A stretch of 64,000 nucleotides of DNA, from assembly GCA_016235815.1 (NCBI GenBank), contig JACRIM010000021.1:16911-80910 (forward strand), in the 5' to 3' direction. A program made the translations under genes and the position numbers. Below the pieces are notes generated by a model. The model did not search any database, was not told where the DNA came from, and saw nothing but the letters and a program-made list of their open reading frames with translations. This document shows, piece by piece, positions 1 through 9,560 of the stretch (the stretch's first letter is position 1; each line of letters opens with the position of its first letter). This DNA comes from Planctomycetota bacterium (lineage in GTDB: Bacteria > Planctomycetota > Phycisphaerae > UBA1845 > UTPLA1).

Positions 1-154
1 GACCGCGCGCCGAGACGGTCACGTTGCCGCGCTCATTGATGTTGAAAAAGCCGGCCCCCCACTGGGGAACGTTATAGAGATCCAGCGCATCCGATACGCC
101 CCAGCGGTGAAGAACATCCGTCCGACTGGGAGCCGATTTTGTCACGTTTGCCAT
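1..154 (-). CDS. speA: Biosynthetic arginine decarboxylase, N-terminus only (runs off window)
   Basis: Only about the first 51 codons are inside the window. Read from the ATG at 154, the protein has a motif of the form W-x(4)-A-x(2)-LYNVPQWGAGFFNINERG. This matches the start of SpeA-type, PLP-dependent biosynthetic arginine decarboxylases, which convert arginine to agmatine for polyamine synthesis. The catalytic lysine lies beyond the window edge, so activity cannot be judged. A purine-rich stretch (GAAGGG) sits about 10 bases before the ATG. The gene diverges from the permease gene at 400 across a 245-bp spacer. The family call rests on this short N-terminal motif alone. Confidence 0.6.
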   Translation of the reverse strand, partial: MANVTKSAPSRTDVLHRWGVSDALDLYNVPQWGAGFFNINERGNVTVSARG

Positions 155-326
155 CGAAGACCCTTCACCCCGCTCTCATGAGTCTCGCGGGGAAATCATC
201 GCTTGTGCTACTTAACGAAGCAACCCAGTATGAGAGCATTGTGACGGCTCCGAGTCAAGAAAAACGAGCCGATTTGCCTTGACTTTTTTTCGCGCGGGTG
301 CGGTTGACCGTTCGAAAGAGGCTGGC

Positions 327-354
327 TTGACGCCCCCCTCTCCCACCATAGACT
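327..354 (+). promoter_or_regulatory. Candidate sigma70-type promoter before the permease pair
   Basis: TTGACG at 327-332 and TAGACT at 349-354 are 16 bases apart. That gives 5 of 6 and 4 of 6 matches to the -35 and -10 consensus. It would start RNA near 361, about 40 bases before the ATG at 400. The rest of the 155-399 spacer holds no gene that I can see. Confidence 0.3.
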
Positions 355-399
355 AGGTCCACCGGCCGGAGCCGCCGCTAATCAGGTCATCGTTTCGGC

Positions 400-2052
400 A
401 TGAGAACCCTTCACCTTTACTTTGCCCGCGAGCTACTTAAGACGTTTCTCATGACATCGGTGGCGTTGACGCTGCTTGTGGTCATGGGCGGCGGAGTGGC
501 CAATATCTTCAAGGGGGAGGGGATCGGGGCGGAGGAAGTCGCCAAAGTCTTTGCATTCTTAACCCCCGTGGCGATCACACTCATCCTCCCGGTGGCCGCG
601 CTTTTTTCGGCGACCATCTGCTATGGACGAGCCGCAGCGGACAATGAAATCACAGCCTGCCGGGCGGCCGGGATCAATATTCACCGGCTGCTCCTCTCTG
701 CCGGGGCGTTGGGGTTGGCCGTCACGTTGATTACCTATGCTTCGTGGAATTTCATCATCCCGCGGCTCTTGCAGCAGATTGAGGACACGACGCGGCGCGA
801 GCTTCATACGATCGTTTTGGGACAGTTTCAAAAGGCCAAGCCGCTCTCGTTCGGGAAGTATCGAATTATGGCCAATCGGTGCGAGACGGTTGAGGCCGAC
901 CGTCTTCCTCCGGATGCGCCGCCGAATCACACGTTTCTATTACTGACCGGGGTTAGTTTCATTGAGCTTGAGGAACAGGAGGTCGTTCGATTCGGCACGG
1001 CCGACGCGACGACGATGGACTTTGACAAGGAAAGCCTGACGCCGAAGGTCCGGGCGAACCTTGAAGGCGTGCGGGCGTATGACTCGGCGCGAAAACAATA
1101 CTACGAAATCAAGCACCAGACCCTCGGGCCTTATCCAATTCCGGTTCCGGTCCGCCGGAAGATAAAGTTTGAGAATCTGCCGGCGTTACTCACATATCAA
1201 AAACACCCCGAGAAGATTCCCGACGTCGAAAGTCGCATGGGCAACATGCGACGGCTGGTCATGGCGTTCGTCATGTACGACGAAATCGCGGCGCATTTGG
1301 ACCCGGAGCGCCATGGCGCTGGCAAGTACGTGATTCAGTCGGACACGATGCGCTATGAAATTGCGGCGGATGCATTCAAGCTGGACCCCGAGGATGGGCG
1401 GCCTACGCTGGGAGGCGTGCGGGTTGAAGAAACTTCGTTGCCGGATGGGGCTCGCCGGATTTACAACGCCGACACGGCGACCTTCGAGCTGCGCTCGGGG
1501 TTGAAGCCGGATACGTTTGTCGTATTCCCGGTTCTCAAAGGCAATGTTGGGGCACGACGCGTCCCTCATGTGGAGGGCGAGCGGCTTGTCAAAAAGGACT
1601 CGCTTGAGCTTCAACCGGCGGAATTCTTAAGCCAGCCGAGGCTCAAGGCCAAGTTCGAGTCCATCGATGTTCCGGGACTTCTGACGGGCAATTTTACGAT
1701 GAACCTTCCGCCGGATCAGATGAAACAGATCGCCAAACTATCGGAGCGGATCGAGCAATTCGAAGGCGAAGTTCGCAGCGAGATTCACTTCCGGGCGTCG
1801 TACGCCGTCAGTGTGGTGGCCATGGTGCTGCTCGGGGCGACCCTGGGGATCATTGTCCGCGGCGGGCAGGTTCTCACGGCCTTCGGTATCAGTTGCGTTC
1901 CGGTGCTGATCGTCGTGGTTGCGTGCATCATCGGGCGAAACCTCGCGGACCGGCCGAAGTTTGCCTTGCTGAGTGTGGCCGTCATGTGGGGGGCGGCGCT
2001 CTTTATGTACGTGGCGCAGGGATTTGTGGGTTGGAAGATCTTGCGGAGATAA
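400..2052 (+). CDS. LptF/LptG (YjgP/YjgQ) family permease, first of pair
   Basis: This 550-residue protein has the YjgP/YjgQ layout: three membrane segments near the N-terminus (about 12-35, 50-75 and 98-120), a long soluble part (about 130-455) that in this family forms the periplasmic beta-jellyroll, and three C-terminal membrane segments (about 468-545). LptF and LptG are the inner-membrane half of the LPS exporter and work with the ATPase LptB and with LptC, LptA and LptD. The soluble part is longer than in E. coli LptF (about 365 residues in total), so the protein is expanded. The next gene starts 24 bases on and belongs to the same family, so the two probably form the heterodimer. No lptB, lptC or lptA is nearby. 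Confidence 0.8.
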   Translation: MRTLHLYFARELLKTFLMTSVALTLLVVMGGGVANIFKGEGIGAEEVAKVFAFLTPVAITLILPVAALFSATICYGRAAADNEITACRAAGINIHRLLLSAGALGLAVTLITYASWNFIIPRLLQQIEDTTRRELHTIVLGQFQKAKPLSFGKYRIMANRCETVEADRLPPDAPPNHTFLLLTGVSFIELEEQEVVRFGTADATTMDFDKESLTPKVRANLEGVRAYDSARKQYYEIKHQTLGPYPIPVPVRRKIKFENLPALLTYQKHPEKIPDVESRMGNMRRLVMAFVMYDEIAAHLDPERHGAGKYVIQSDTMRYEIAADAFKLDPEDGRPTLGGVRVEETSLPDGARRIYNADTATFELRSGLKPDTFVVFPVLKGNVGARRVPHVEGERLVKKDSLELQPAEFLSQPRLKAKFESIDVPGLLTGNFTMNLPPDQMKQIAKLSERIEQFEGEVRSEIHFRASYAVSVVAMVLLGATLGIIVRGGQVLTAFGISCVPVLIVVVACIIGRNLADRPKFALLSVAVMWGAALFMYVAQGFVGWKILRR

Positions 2053-2076
2053 CGTCGCGGCTGTCGGCTTATTGAC

Positions 2077-3177
2077 ATGATCAAGACACTGGATCGTTAC
2101 ATCCTGCGGGCCTTCTTTACGAACTATCTGATCGCCATGGCGGTCATGATCGGGCTGTATGTCATTCTCGATTTGTTCGTGAATCTCGATGAGTTCACAT
2201 CCGTCAAATCGGACACCAAATTGCAGACCATTTTCAAGATCGTTGACTATTACGGCTACAACCTGCTTCTGTATTTTGCCCAGCTTTCCGGCGTCATTCT
2301 GCTGATTGCGGGGTGTTTTACTTTTGGCCGGTTCCTACGGACGAATGAAGTGACGGCGATGCTGGCCTCGGGAACAAGCCTCTATCGGGTGGCCGCGCCG
2401 GTCATCCTCGCGGCGTTGGCGATGAATGTGCTGTGGTTTGTCGATCAGGAAGTATTAATTCCGAGGTTTGCAGACAAGCTGGCTCGCAAGCACTCCGACA
2501 TTGAAGGGCGCAACTCCTATGCGGTGTGGTTTCAGCCGGATCGCGATGGGGCGTTGGTTTCCGCGGGAATGTTTCACCCGCGGGCGAAGGAAATGCGAAA
2601 TCTGCTGGTGATGAAACGCGATGGCAGCGCCAGAATGACCGAAGTGGTTCGCGCGGATCGGGCACGGTGGGACGAGGAACGACAGAATTGGAAATTGGAG
2701 GGTGGATTCGCGACGCCGTTTGGGGCGACGTCGGGCGCCGGCGTGGCCGAGGACGTCGGGCGGATTCCACTTACGGAATACACGTCGGAGCTGACGCCAA
2801 AGGAACTGCAGCTTCAACAGGCCACGCAATGGACCAACTTTCTCAGCCTGCCTGAGCTTGAGAGGCTGAATCAGCGGTTCTCCGAGTCGGGAACGGGCGA
2901 GTTTATTAAGGTCAAGCATCGCCGGCTCACGACGATCATTATGAACATGGTGCTGCTGTGCCTCGGAATACCGTTCTTTCTCAATCGAGAGCGGCCGTCG
3001 GTGCTGATCGTGGGCGCCCGGTGTCTGGGCGTCTGTGCGACATGCTATGTGTTCACGTTTCTGGCTCAGAGCGTGGACCTAAGCGTGTTTGGCGTTGACC
3101 CCGCACTTCCTGCATGGTTGCCGATCATCGTTTTCGCGCCTTTGGCGGTGCTGCTGTTGGACGGAATCAAGACCTGA
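2077..3177 (+). CDS. LptF/LptG (YjgP/YjgQ) family permease, second of pair
   Basis: This 366-residue protein has normal LptG length. Membrane segments lie at about 15-33, 60-80 and 103-125, then a soluble domain, then three segments at about 285-360. The N-terminus (LDRYILRAFFTNYLIAM) is typical of the family, whose members begin with a short amphipathic stretch followed by TM1. It follows the first permease by 24 bases on the same strand and is probably co-transcribed. The likely role is extraction of lipopolysaccharide or a similar glycolipid from the inner membrane. Which of the two is LptF and which LptG cannot be settled by eye. The convergent TPR gene on the other strand ends directly after this stop. 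Confidence 0.8.
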   Translation: MIKTLDRYILRAFFTNYLIAMAVMIGLYVILDLFVNLDEFTSVKSDTKLQTIFKIVDYYGYNLLLYFAQLSGVILLIAGCFTFGRFLRTNEVTAMLASGTSLYRVAAPVILAALAMNVLWFVDQEVLIPRFADKLARKHSDIEGRNSYAVWFQPDRDGALVSAGMFHPRAKEMRNLLVMKRDGSARMTEVVRADRARWDEERQNWKLEGGFATPFGATSGAGVAEDVGRIPLTEYTSELTPKELQLQQATQWTNFLSLPELERLNQRFSESGTGEFIKVKHRRLTTIIMNMVLLCLGIPFFLNRERPSVLIVGARCLGVCATCYVFTFLAQSVDLSVFGVDPALPAWLPIIVFAPLAVLLLDGIKT

Positions 3178-5136
3178 CTATCGCGGCGGACGAACCCGCG
3201 CATACAGGTCTTTGGCCAGCGCATTGTCGGGGTGAAGTCGCAGAGTCTCTTCCAGTTCTCGTACGGCCTCTTCCAGCCTTTTCAACTGCACCAGGCATGT
3301 CGCTCGCTGGAAGCGGGCGTCGGCATCACGTGGATTAACGCGGACAGCGTCGCTGAAGGCCGACTCGGCTTCCACCCATCGACCCGCGGATTTCAGGGCG
3401 AGTCCGCGGTTGAATCGTGCGAAGGGGTGGCTCGGGTCAAGCCGGAGTGTTTCGGCGTACTCGGCGAGTGCGGCGTCGAGTTGGCCGGTCTTTTCGAGGG
3501 CAATGGCCAGGCTGTGATGCAGCATGGCATCGTCGGCTGAAAGGGCAAGGGCTTTGCGATACTGGTTCGCCGCTTCGGCGTATCGACCGACCCTGGCGAG
3601 GGATTTGCCCAGGTTGATTTGCACATCATCGGAATCGGGCCTGAGCGCCAGAGCCTTCTCATAGGCGCGAATTGCTTCGTCGTGCCGGCCTTCCACCGCG
3701 AGCGCCACGCCGTAATAGTTCCAGGCGCGGACGTGCGTCGGTCGCTGCGCAACCACATCAGCCCACATGATGGAAGCGGCGGCATAGTCTGCGTTTCTGC
3801 GAAGGGTTCGTCCACCGAGCATGATGGCGGCAACCACGAGCGCGATGGTTCCAACTTGTGGTGTTGGAGTACCGGCTATACGCCGCCACAGTGACTTCGC
3901 CGCCAAGACCACCGAGATTAGTACTGTTGCCAGTGGCAGGTACATACGATGTTCAAAGGCAAAATCCTTAATTGGGATGAAGCTCGACGTCGGTGAGAGG
4001 ATGACAAATACCCACGCCCCGAGGAAACCGATCATCGGCCGTCGGACCATGGCCCAGAGTGTCGCAACGAGCAGCAGGAGCAAAACTGTTCCCGGGATTA
4101 TTGCGTCCGACCAATCCGTTACTGGTTGCCAGCCGTAGTCGAAGCATTGTGGATACGGCCAGAGGCAGAGTCGCAGGTAATGGAGGATCACTTCAGGTTG
4201 AGTTAGCAAATAGGTCCACGGCGTCATCGTTTCGACTTTGAAACCGAGATCCACACCGTGTTTCTTGGAGCCATAGAGGATGTCGTGAAAGAGGCCGAGG
4301 TAGCCGAGAATGCCCCACGTAAGACCCATGGCGGCATACATGGGCCAGCGACGGCGAAGGGCACCGCGCCAGGTTCCGGCGAGGAACACAGCGTCATACA
4401 TCAGAGCAACGAAGGGCGCTGTAACCATCGTCTCCTTCGTAAACATGCCGGCGGCGCAGAATAGGACGGCGAGGCCCCCCCACCACGTCCGGCCGGTCAG
4501 GCCAAGCCGATTTACACTGAGGATCACGAGGAGGTACCACAAGCCCATCAGTGATTCGCCACGCTGGATGATGTAGGTCACGGCCTGTGTCTGGATCGGG
4601 TGAACGGCCCAAAGCAGGGCGACCGCGAACGCCAATCGGCTGGAGAGTAGCGTCGTCGGGGACGAGTCGGCCCCCGCATCGAGCGCCGGCCGACGAGGTG
4701 TGAGGCGAAGGATTGCAAAAAGCGTCAGGGCCGATGCTAAATGAACGGCCACATTGAGCGCGTGGTAACTCCACACATTCAGACCGCTGACGGCATAGTT
4801 GATTGCCAGCGTGAAATGGACGAGCGGCCGAAAGTCCGCCAGATGCACCGAAAGCGGTCCGACGGATTTAATCGTTTCACTTGTGACGATGTGGCCGAAA
4901 TCGTCGAGGAGAAAGACTCCGCGAAAGCTGTTGGCGTAGGCAATGGCCGCGGCCGCCAGAATAATAATGGCGTAAATCCAGGGAACACCCCTAACGGCCG
5001 CATTGGATTCATGTCTTTTTAGATGATTCTTAGTGGTAATAGCTAACTCCCGGGTCCTAACGAACGCAATTCGAAGCCTTCGTGAGGAATTCTGTAGCAT
5101 TGCACGGGCGACATGGGTACGATTCCGGCCGGGCAT
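3178..5136 (-). CDS. Multi-spanning membrane protein with C-terminal TPR repeats (TMTC/GT-C-like)
   Basis: The protein has about 652 residues. The first two-thirds is a many-pass membrane region opening with a hydrophobic helix and a FLLDDFGHIV motif. An acidic DD in the first periplasmic loop is a hallmark of GT-C glycosyltransferases and TMTC-like proteins. The last ~190 residues are about five TPR units (for example AWNYYGVALAVEGRHDEAI and MLHHSLAIALEKTGQLDAAL). The family is thought to transfer sugars from lipid-linked donors, but no substrate can be named. The start is uncertain: ATGs at 5136 and 5100 both lack a good ribosome site, and the family-like sequence begins near 5005. It converges on the second permease and diverges from the thioredoxin-like gene. 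Confidence 0.65.
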   Translation of the reverse strand: MPGRNRTHVARAMLQNSSRRLRIAFVRTRELAITTKNHLKRHESNAAVRGVPWIYAIIILAAAAIAYANSFRGVFLLDDFGHIVTSETIKSVGPLSVHLADFRPLVHFTLAINYAVSGLNVWSYHALNVAVHLASALTLFAILRLTPRRPALDAGADSSPTTLLSSRLAFAVALLWAVHPIQTQAVTYIIQRGESLMGLWYLLVILSVNRLGLTGRTWWGGLAVLFCAAGMFTKETMVTAPFVALMYDAVFLAGTWRGALRRRWPMYAAMGLTWGILGYLGLFHDILYGSKKHGVDLGFKVETMTPWTYLLTQPEVILHYLRLCLWPYPQCFDYGWQPVTDWSDAIIPGTVLLLLLVATLWAMVRRPMIGFLGAWVFVILSPTSSFIPIKDFAFEHRMYLPLATVLISVVLAAKSLWRRIAGTPTPQVGTIALVVAAIMLGGRTLRRNADYAAASIMWADVVAQRPTHVRAWNYYGVALAVEGRHDEAIRAYEKALALRPDSDDVQINLGKSLARVGRYAEAANQYRKALALSADDAMLHHSLAIALEKTGQLDAALAEYAETLRLDPSHPFARFNRGLALKSAGRWVEAESAFSDAVRVNPRDADARFQRATCLVQLKRLEEAVRELEETLRLHPDNALAKDLYARVRPPR

Positions 5137-5174
5137 TCGGCACGATAAGCGAACAATCTGATTCAGGAGATCCC

Positions 5175-6425
5175 ATGCGAACCAGCTTTTTCACTGCCAT
5201 CATCATCTTCACCACGGCACTCGCCAACGCCGACGATGTTTTTTCTTCTAAATCGTTTGACGACGCGTGTGCCTCCGCGGCCAAGGAAAAGAAGGTCGTC
5301 CTCATCGATTTTTACACGACATGGTGTGGTCCGTGCAAACGACTGGACAGCACGACCTGGCAGGACAAAGACGTTCAGACGTGGCTCCGCGACAAGACAA
5401 TCCCGCTTAAAATCGACGCCGAGAAGCAGAAGGACCTTGCCAAGAAGTACAAGGTGACGGCCTATCCCACGATTCTCCTGCTCAAGCCCGACGGCACCGA
5501 GATTGACCGACTGGTCGGCTACAAGGCGGCGGAAGAATTCCTGGAAGATGCGACCGACGCCCTTTCCGGAAAGGACGCCGTCGCCCGGGCCAGGGACAAA
5601 ATGAAGGGTTCAGAAAATGCCCCTTTGAGCCGAATGCGACTGGCGGATTCGTTCGCGGCAAAAGGAATGAAAAAAGAGGCCCTGGAGGAGTATCTCTGGT
5701 GCTTTGACCATGGGTTGGAGTCTCCCGGATTCTATGGTGTTCGCCTTTCGTTTCTCCTGGGCAGCATTCATCGGCTTGGGGCATCGTATCCTCCGGCCAT
5801 TGAGGCGTTGGAGGCTCGTCGAGACAATGCCGAACGAATTGTGCTCGGCGAGAATCATTCAGGCAGCAACGACCTTCGTCAGGCCGCGATCGATCTATCG
5901 GCGTTAACTCGCGAATTGGGGGATGCAAAACGCGCCTTAAAGACATATGACAAAATCAGGCAGAAATCGGATCTCAAAGAGGCCCGGCAGGCACTGCTTC
6001 GCGATTTGCTTGACACGCTCATCGAAGCCAAGAGGTATAAGGACATTGTTGAGGATATAGGAGACATTGAGGAAGCAGTTGAAAAACAGTTCTCGATGTA
6101 CCGTGACGCAAAGAAATACACGGCCGACAATAAGGAGGAAATGCCAAGCCCGCTGGAATTCATGCGAACGCGGATTATTGATGTATGCGGCAAGTACTAT
6201 GAGGCCGCCCTTGGCGCCGGCCATGGGGACGACGCCAATGAAATCGCCGATCAGTTGCTGGAATTCGATGCAACCAAGAAGACTTATCGCATCTTGATGA
6301 CGCACGCGATTCGCGCGGGACATCGAGACGCAGCGGAATTGCTCCTCGCGCGCGCGGAGAAATCCCTGAAGAAGGAACAAGTAGTTTCGCTTCGTACGAT
6401 CTTAGAGCAGGATGACGGCGAATAA
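5175..6425 (+). CDS. Secreted thioredoxin-fold protein with long helical C-terminus
   Basis: The start at 5175 is preferred over an upstream in-frame start at 5082, because it follows CAGGAGATCCC and opens a clean signal peptide (residues 1-19, ending ALANA). Residues 22-140 form a thioredoxin domain with the active site WCGPC at 50-54 and a later cis-proline context (TAYPTI), as in periplasmic DUF255/thioredoxin_7-like proteins. The remaining ~270 residues are helical and charged, resembling degenerate TPR repeats. The expected location is the periplasm, with thiol-disulfide exchange as the likely chemistry. No partner gene is adjacent: the gene on its left diverges and the large surface-protein gene on its right converges. 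Confidence 0.75.
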   Translation: MRTSFFTAIIIFTTALANADDVFSSKSFDDACASAAKEKKVVLIDFYTTWCGPCKRLDSTTWQDKDVQTWLRDKTIPLKIDAEKQKDLAKKYKVTAYPTILLLKPDGTEIDRLVGYKAAEEFLEDATDALSGKDAVARARDKMKGSENAPLSRMRLADSFAAKGMKKEALEEYLWCFDHGLESPGFYGVRLSFLLGSIHRLGASYPPAIEALEARRDNAERIVLGENHSGSNDLRQAAIDLSALTRELGDAKRALKTYDKIRQKSDLKEARQALLRDLLDTLIEAKRYKDIVEDIGDIEEAVEKQFSMYRDAKKYTADNKEEMPSPLEFMRTRIIDVCGKYYEAALGAGHGDDANEIADQLLEFDATKKTYRILMTHAIRAGHRDAAELLLARAEKSLKKEQVVSLRTILEQDDGE

Positions 6426-6458
6426 GCGGACTGCCGATTCGCAGCCGAACGTGGTTTC

Positions 6459-8150
6459 TTATCCCAAATTGAAACCATTCCGAAAACGTCGCCCCGGCCG
6501 CATCAATCCGATAAGCAAGAAAGGAACGAGTGCACTGCCTGCACCTGCGCCGCACGCAGCGCCGCAGGCATCCGCACCGCCCGGAGCGGCGACTGCAGTC
6601 ACGTTGAACAGGTCGGACGATGCTCCCACGAACCCGGTCGCTGATGCGTCGAGTCCATTGCCGTCGCAGGCTGTGTCGCTGCCAAGCGTGCCAAAGGTGG
6701 CAAGGCCGGCTGCGGACGTGGCCGCCCCACCGGTCAGCGTGCCTCCGCACGGAGCGGTGGCAAGTGCCAATTGAATGTCCACGGCGGTATCGGTGCGATT
6801 GCTGAAGATGTCGGTTACTTCAACCGTCACGGGCGGATCAATAAACGCGTTCTGAGCCGTGTTGGTCGGCTGCTGGACGAATTGCAGCATCGTCGCCGTG
6901 CCGGGAGTGATATCGAAAAGATCGCTGAAGACCGGGCTGCCCACGCCGGAAGCCGCCAGTCGATAGTCGGCCACGGCTTTGGTAATTCGCAGATCGTCTG
7001 CGGCAGCCCACGTGGCGACGCCGTTGACCGTGGCTTTGGTCAGCCCATTGGCGGAGAGCAGCGGCCAACCGCCGGGATTGATGGCAGCTTCGATCGATAC
7101 ATCCGTGGGAGTCATCGTAACGAGATTGTCCATGGCGTCGAAGACCGAAACGGCGATGAGAATGTCGTCGCCCGCGGCGGTGTTGACCGGTTGTTGCGTG
7201 ATCAGGAGATGATTGGCAGCGCCGGCAAGGATGTCGAAAGGCTCGCTGTCCACGGTGTTACCGGTCAAGAACGCATCGCCCGTGTTTGTGGCTCGCAGCG
7301 TGTAGCCGGTGGCGGCGACGGTGATATTGAGATTGTCGGCGTCTACCCACGTCGCAAGACCGGCGGCCGAATTACGCGACGTTGTACCGTTCAGCGTTGC
7401 GGCGCCCGGATTGGTCTGAATCGCGAGGCTGATGGGCCGAACGATGTCGGTTAACAGGTTGCCGCCGAAGTCGACAATCTTGACGGAGGGAAGCAGATCG
7501 GCACCGGCTTGATTGGTGCCCGGCTGCGCGACGAAAACGAGATGATCGGGATTCCCCTTTTGGATGTTGGCGGCAACGATGCTCTGGTTCGTGAACGCCC
7601 CACCGGCGGTGGATGTCGTAAGTTGAAGCGTGGTTTGCGCGGGACCGGCGGCACCGGCTGCGCTGAGGATTCGGATGCGAATTCCGTTGATTCGAATGAT
7701 GTCCTGCACGGCGGTGTTTGTACCGCTGGTGAGGCTAAACGTAATGACCTCATCGGCGGCGCCCGAGGGGACGACGGTGGCGACGGCATTAAGCCCGCCG
7801 CCGTTGAAACCGATGGTAGCGCTCTGTGCGGTAACGTTGGACGTCGGGTCGAATTGAAATCCGGGGCGAGCCTTAATTGAAATCGCCTTACCGGCGCCGG
7901 ATGAGTATTCGGGAAGCATGGTCTCGGCGATGGTAATGGTATTGATGACGATGGATGTGTTGCCGGCACCAGCGCCGGTGGCCGTTGCCCGATTGGTGTC
8001 AACATTCAGGGTGATGTTGGGTGAGTTAACCGAATCAGCCTGAGCGACAGCACTCATTACGATTGCAACGATTGCGAACGCATACACCGTCACATTGACG
8101 AACTTGGTAGAAGTGGATTCGGACGAATGAAACACGTTCTCAAAATGCAT
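6459..8150 (-). CDS. Large secreted protein with Ig-like/invasin-type repeats and a C-terminal anchor signal
   Basis: I start it at 8150 (563 residues), where GGGAG lies upstream and a signal-type hydrophobic stretch follows (VYAFAIVAIVMSAVAQA). The frame stays open further upstream to 8429, but that part looks non-coding. The body holds about four repeats with the pattern L-x-F-x-x-QP-x-N-T-A, then V-x-V-x-D-x-x-x-N, then A-x-G-x-A-T-W/F, as in bacterial Ig-like (invasin/filamin-type) repeats of surface proteins. The C-terminus has a Cys/Gly-rich stretch (CGAACGAGAG), a hydrophobic helix (SALVPFLLIGLM) and a basic end (RPGRRFR). That layout is a protein-sorting tail. The probable role is cell-surface structure or adhesion. 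Confidence 0.65.
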   Translation of the reverse strand: MHFENVFHSSESTSTKFVNVTVYAFAIVAIVMSAVAQADSVNSPNITLNVDTNRATATGAGAGNTSIVINTITIAETMLPEYSSGAGKAISIKARPGFQFDPTSNVTAQSATIGFNGGGLNAVATVVPSGAADEVITFSLTSGTNTAVQDIIRINGIRIRILSAAGAAGPAQTTLQLTTSTAGGAFTNQSIVAANIQKGNPDHLVFVAQPGTNQAGADLLPSVKIVDFGGNLLTDIVRPISLAIQTNPGAATLNGTTSRNSAAGLATWVDADNLNITVAATGYTLRATNTGDAFLTGNTVDSEPFDILAGAANHLLITQQPVNTAAGDDILIAVSVFDAMDNLVTMTPTDVSIEAAINPGGWPLLSANGLTKATVNGVATWAAADDLRITKAVADYRLAASGVGSPVFSDLFDITPGTATMLQFVQQPTNTAQNAFIDPPVTVEVTDIFSNRTDTAVDIQLALATAPCGGTLTGGAATSAAGLATFGTLGSDTACDGNGLDASATGFVGASSDLFNVTAVAAPGGADACGAACGAGAGSALVPFLLIGLMRPGRRFRNGFNLG

Positions 8151-8438
8151 GGAATGGCTCCCGGCGAGGAAGGTTGATACGTTTGGATTATACGGGCTAT
8201 TGGGGCTGATGAGAAAGTTCTTGTCTTTTCCTGACGTCGAAATGACGCAGGACCGCAAACGGATGCGCGAGGCCCCCAAGTGACCCTGTTTCTCAGCAGC
8301 CCCGAAAAGCCAATTCCGATTTGTCACAAGAAATTTTCTACTGGGTAAATCTGCGGATCCAATGCGGCTCAAGGCTGAAGTCGAAGATTCGTCATGGTGG
8401 AACTCCCACGTTTTGCCTCCCCCTCGCACACGGGATTC

Positions 8439-9539
8439 TCATCCCGCTGCTTCAATCGCATTACAAATCGCATCGATCTCATCCGGCACCCGGATCGGCA
8501 GATTCGCATGGCGTCCCGTCGGCGTGGAATGCCCGGCGGAGATGGCCACGCCTTTACTTTCAATACCGGTGTGGTATTTCACCGTCGCGTCGGGGTCCTT
8601 CAATGCGTGGCCGGTCAGGATGCACACTACCCGCGCCTCGCGGTCGATCGTGCCATTTGCGAGCAATTGCCGAAGCCCGGCAACACTCGCCGCGCTGGCC
8701 GGTTCACAGCCGAAGCCGAAGCGACCGACGAGGGCCTTTTCTTCGAGAATTTCATTGTCGGTGACTTCGCAGACGACGCCGTTCATGGCGTCCAAGGCGC
8801 GGAGGGCTTTTGAGAGATTGACGGGGCGGGCGATTTCGATGGCGGTGGCGATGGTGGAGGCCTTGTGCCCTTGCTTGGTCATTTCGTCGTAGTGGTTGCA
8901 GACGGTGTCGCAGTTCCAGTTGCCGTTGTTCCAACGGAGCCCGTGATTATTGTAGAGTTCGTGAAGTGTGTTTGCGCCGGCGGCGTTGATGACGGCTAAT
9001 CGGGGAATGCGCGATACTAGGCCGAGTTGTTTTAGTTCGAGCCAGGCTTTGCCGAAGGCGCTGGTGTTGCCGAGGTTTCCGCCGGGCACGACGATCCAAT
9101 CGGGCACTTCCCACCGAAGGGCCTCGAGGACGCGATACATGATCGTCTTCTGGCCTTCAAGGCGAAACGGATTGACCGAGTTCATCAGGTAGAGGCCGAT
9201 GCGGTCGGCGGCTTCGCGGATGGCTGCGAGGTCGGCGTCGGAGTGGCCGGTGGTGCCAATGATGATGGGTTTGGCTTTTGATTCGCAGAGGTCGAGCCAT
9301 TCTCTGGTGGCGGATGCGGTGGAGAAGTCGATGAAGACGTCGAAGTCGGTTTCGACGCGCGGGGTTATTTTGATGCCGGTGGGGCTGACTCCGGCGAGTT
9401 GACCGGTGTCTTGGCCGAGCATGGGGCTGCCGGCGGGTTCGGTGGCGGCGACGTTTTTTGTGGAAGCGTCTTCCATCGCGAGGGCGATGATGCGTCGGCC
9501 CATTCGCCCGGCTGCGCCGCTGAGTGCGATTTGGATCAT
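8439..9539 (-). CDS. Chimeric gene: DapB N-terminal domain fused to threonine synthase C-terminal part
   Basis: The 366-residue frame is open throughout. Residues 1-107 are the NADPH-binding Rossmann part of 4-hydroxy-tetrahydrodipicolinate reductase (GAAGRMG at 8-14, DVFIDFST near 67-74, GTTGHS at 95-100). From IREAADRI (107-114) onward it is the C-terminal ~260 residues of threonine synthase, about 88% identical by my count to residues 210-469 of the intact ThrC at 11100-12509. The DapB catalytic and dimer domain is missing. So are the ThrC zinc ribbon and its PLP lysine (K124 in the intact copy). Neither parent activity is therefore expected from this chain alone. GAGGAA lies before the ATG. 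It could be a decaying recombination product, a new regulatory protein or an assembly chimera. Confidence 0.8.
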   Translation of the reverse strand: MIQIALSGAAGRMGRRIIALAMEDASTKNVAATEPAGSPMLGQDTGQLAGVSPTGIKITPRVETDFDVFIDFSTASATREWLDLCESKAKPIIIGTTGHSDADLAAIREAADRIGLYLMNSVNPFRLEGQKTIMYRVLEALRWEVPDWIVVPGGNLGNTSAFGKAWLELKQLGLVSRIPRLAVINAAGANTLHELYNNHGLRWNNGNWNCDTVCNHYDEMTKQGHKASTIATAIEIARPVNLSKALRALDAMNGVVCEVTDNEILEEKALVGRFGFGCEPASAASVAGLRQLLANGTIDREARVVCILTGHALKDPDATVKYHTGIESKGVAISAGHSTPTGRHANLPIRVPDEIDAICNAIEAAG

Positions 9540-9560
9540 GGAAGCGTTCCTCGAAAGCGT

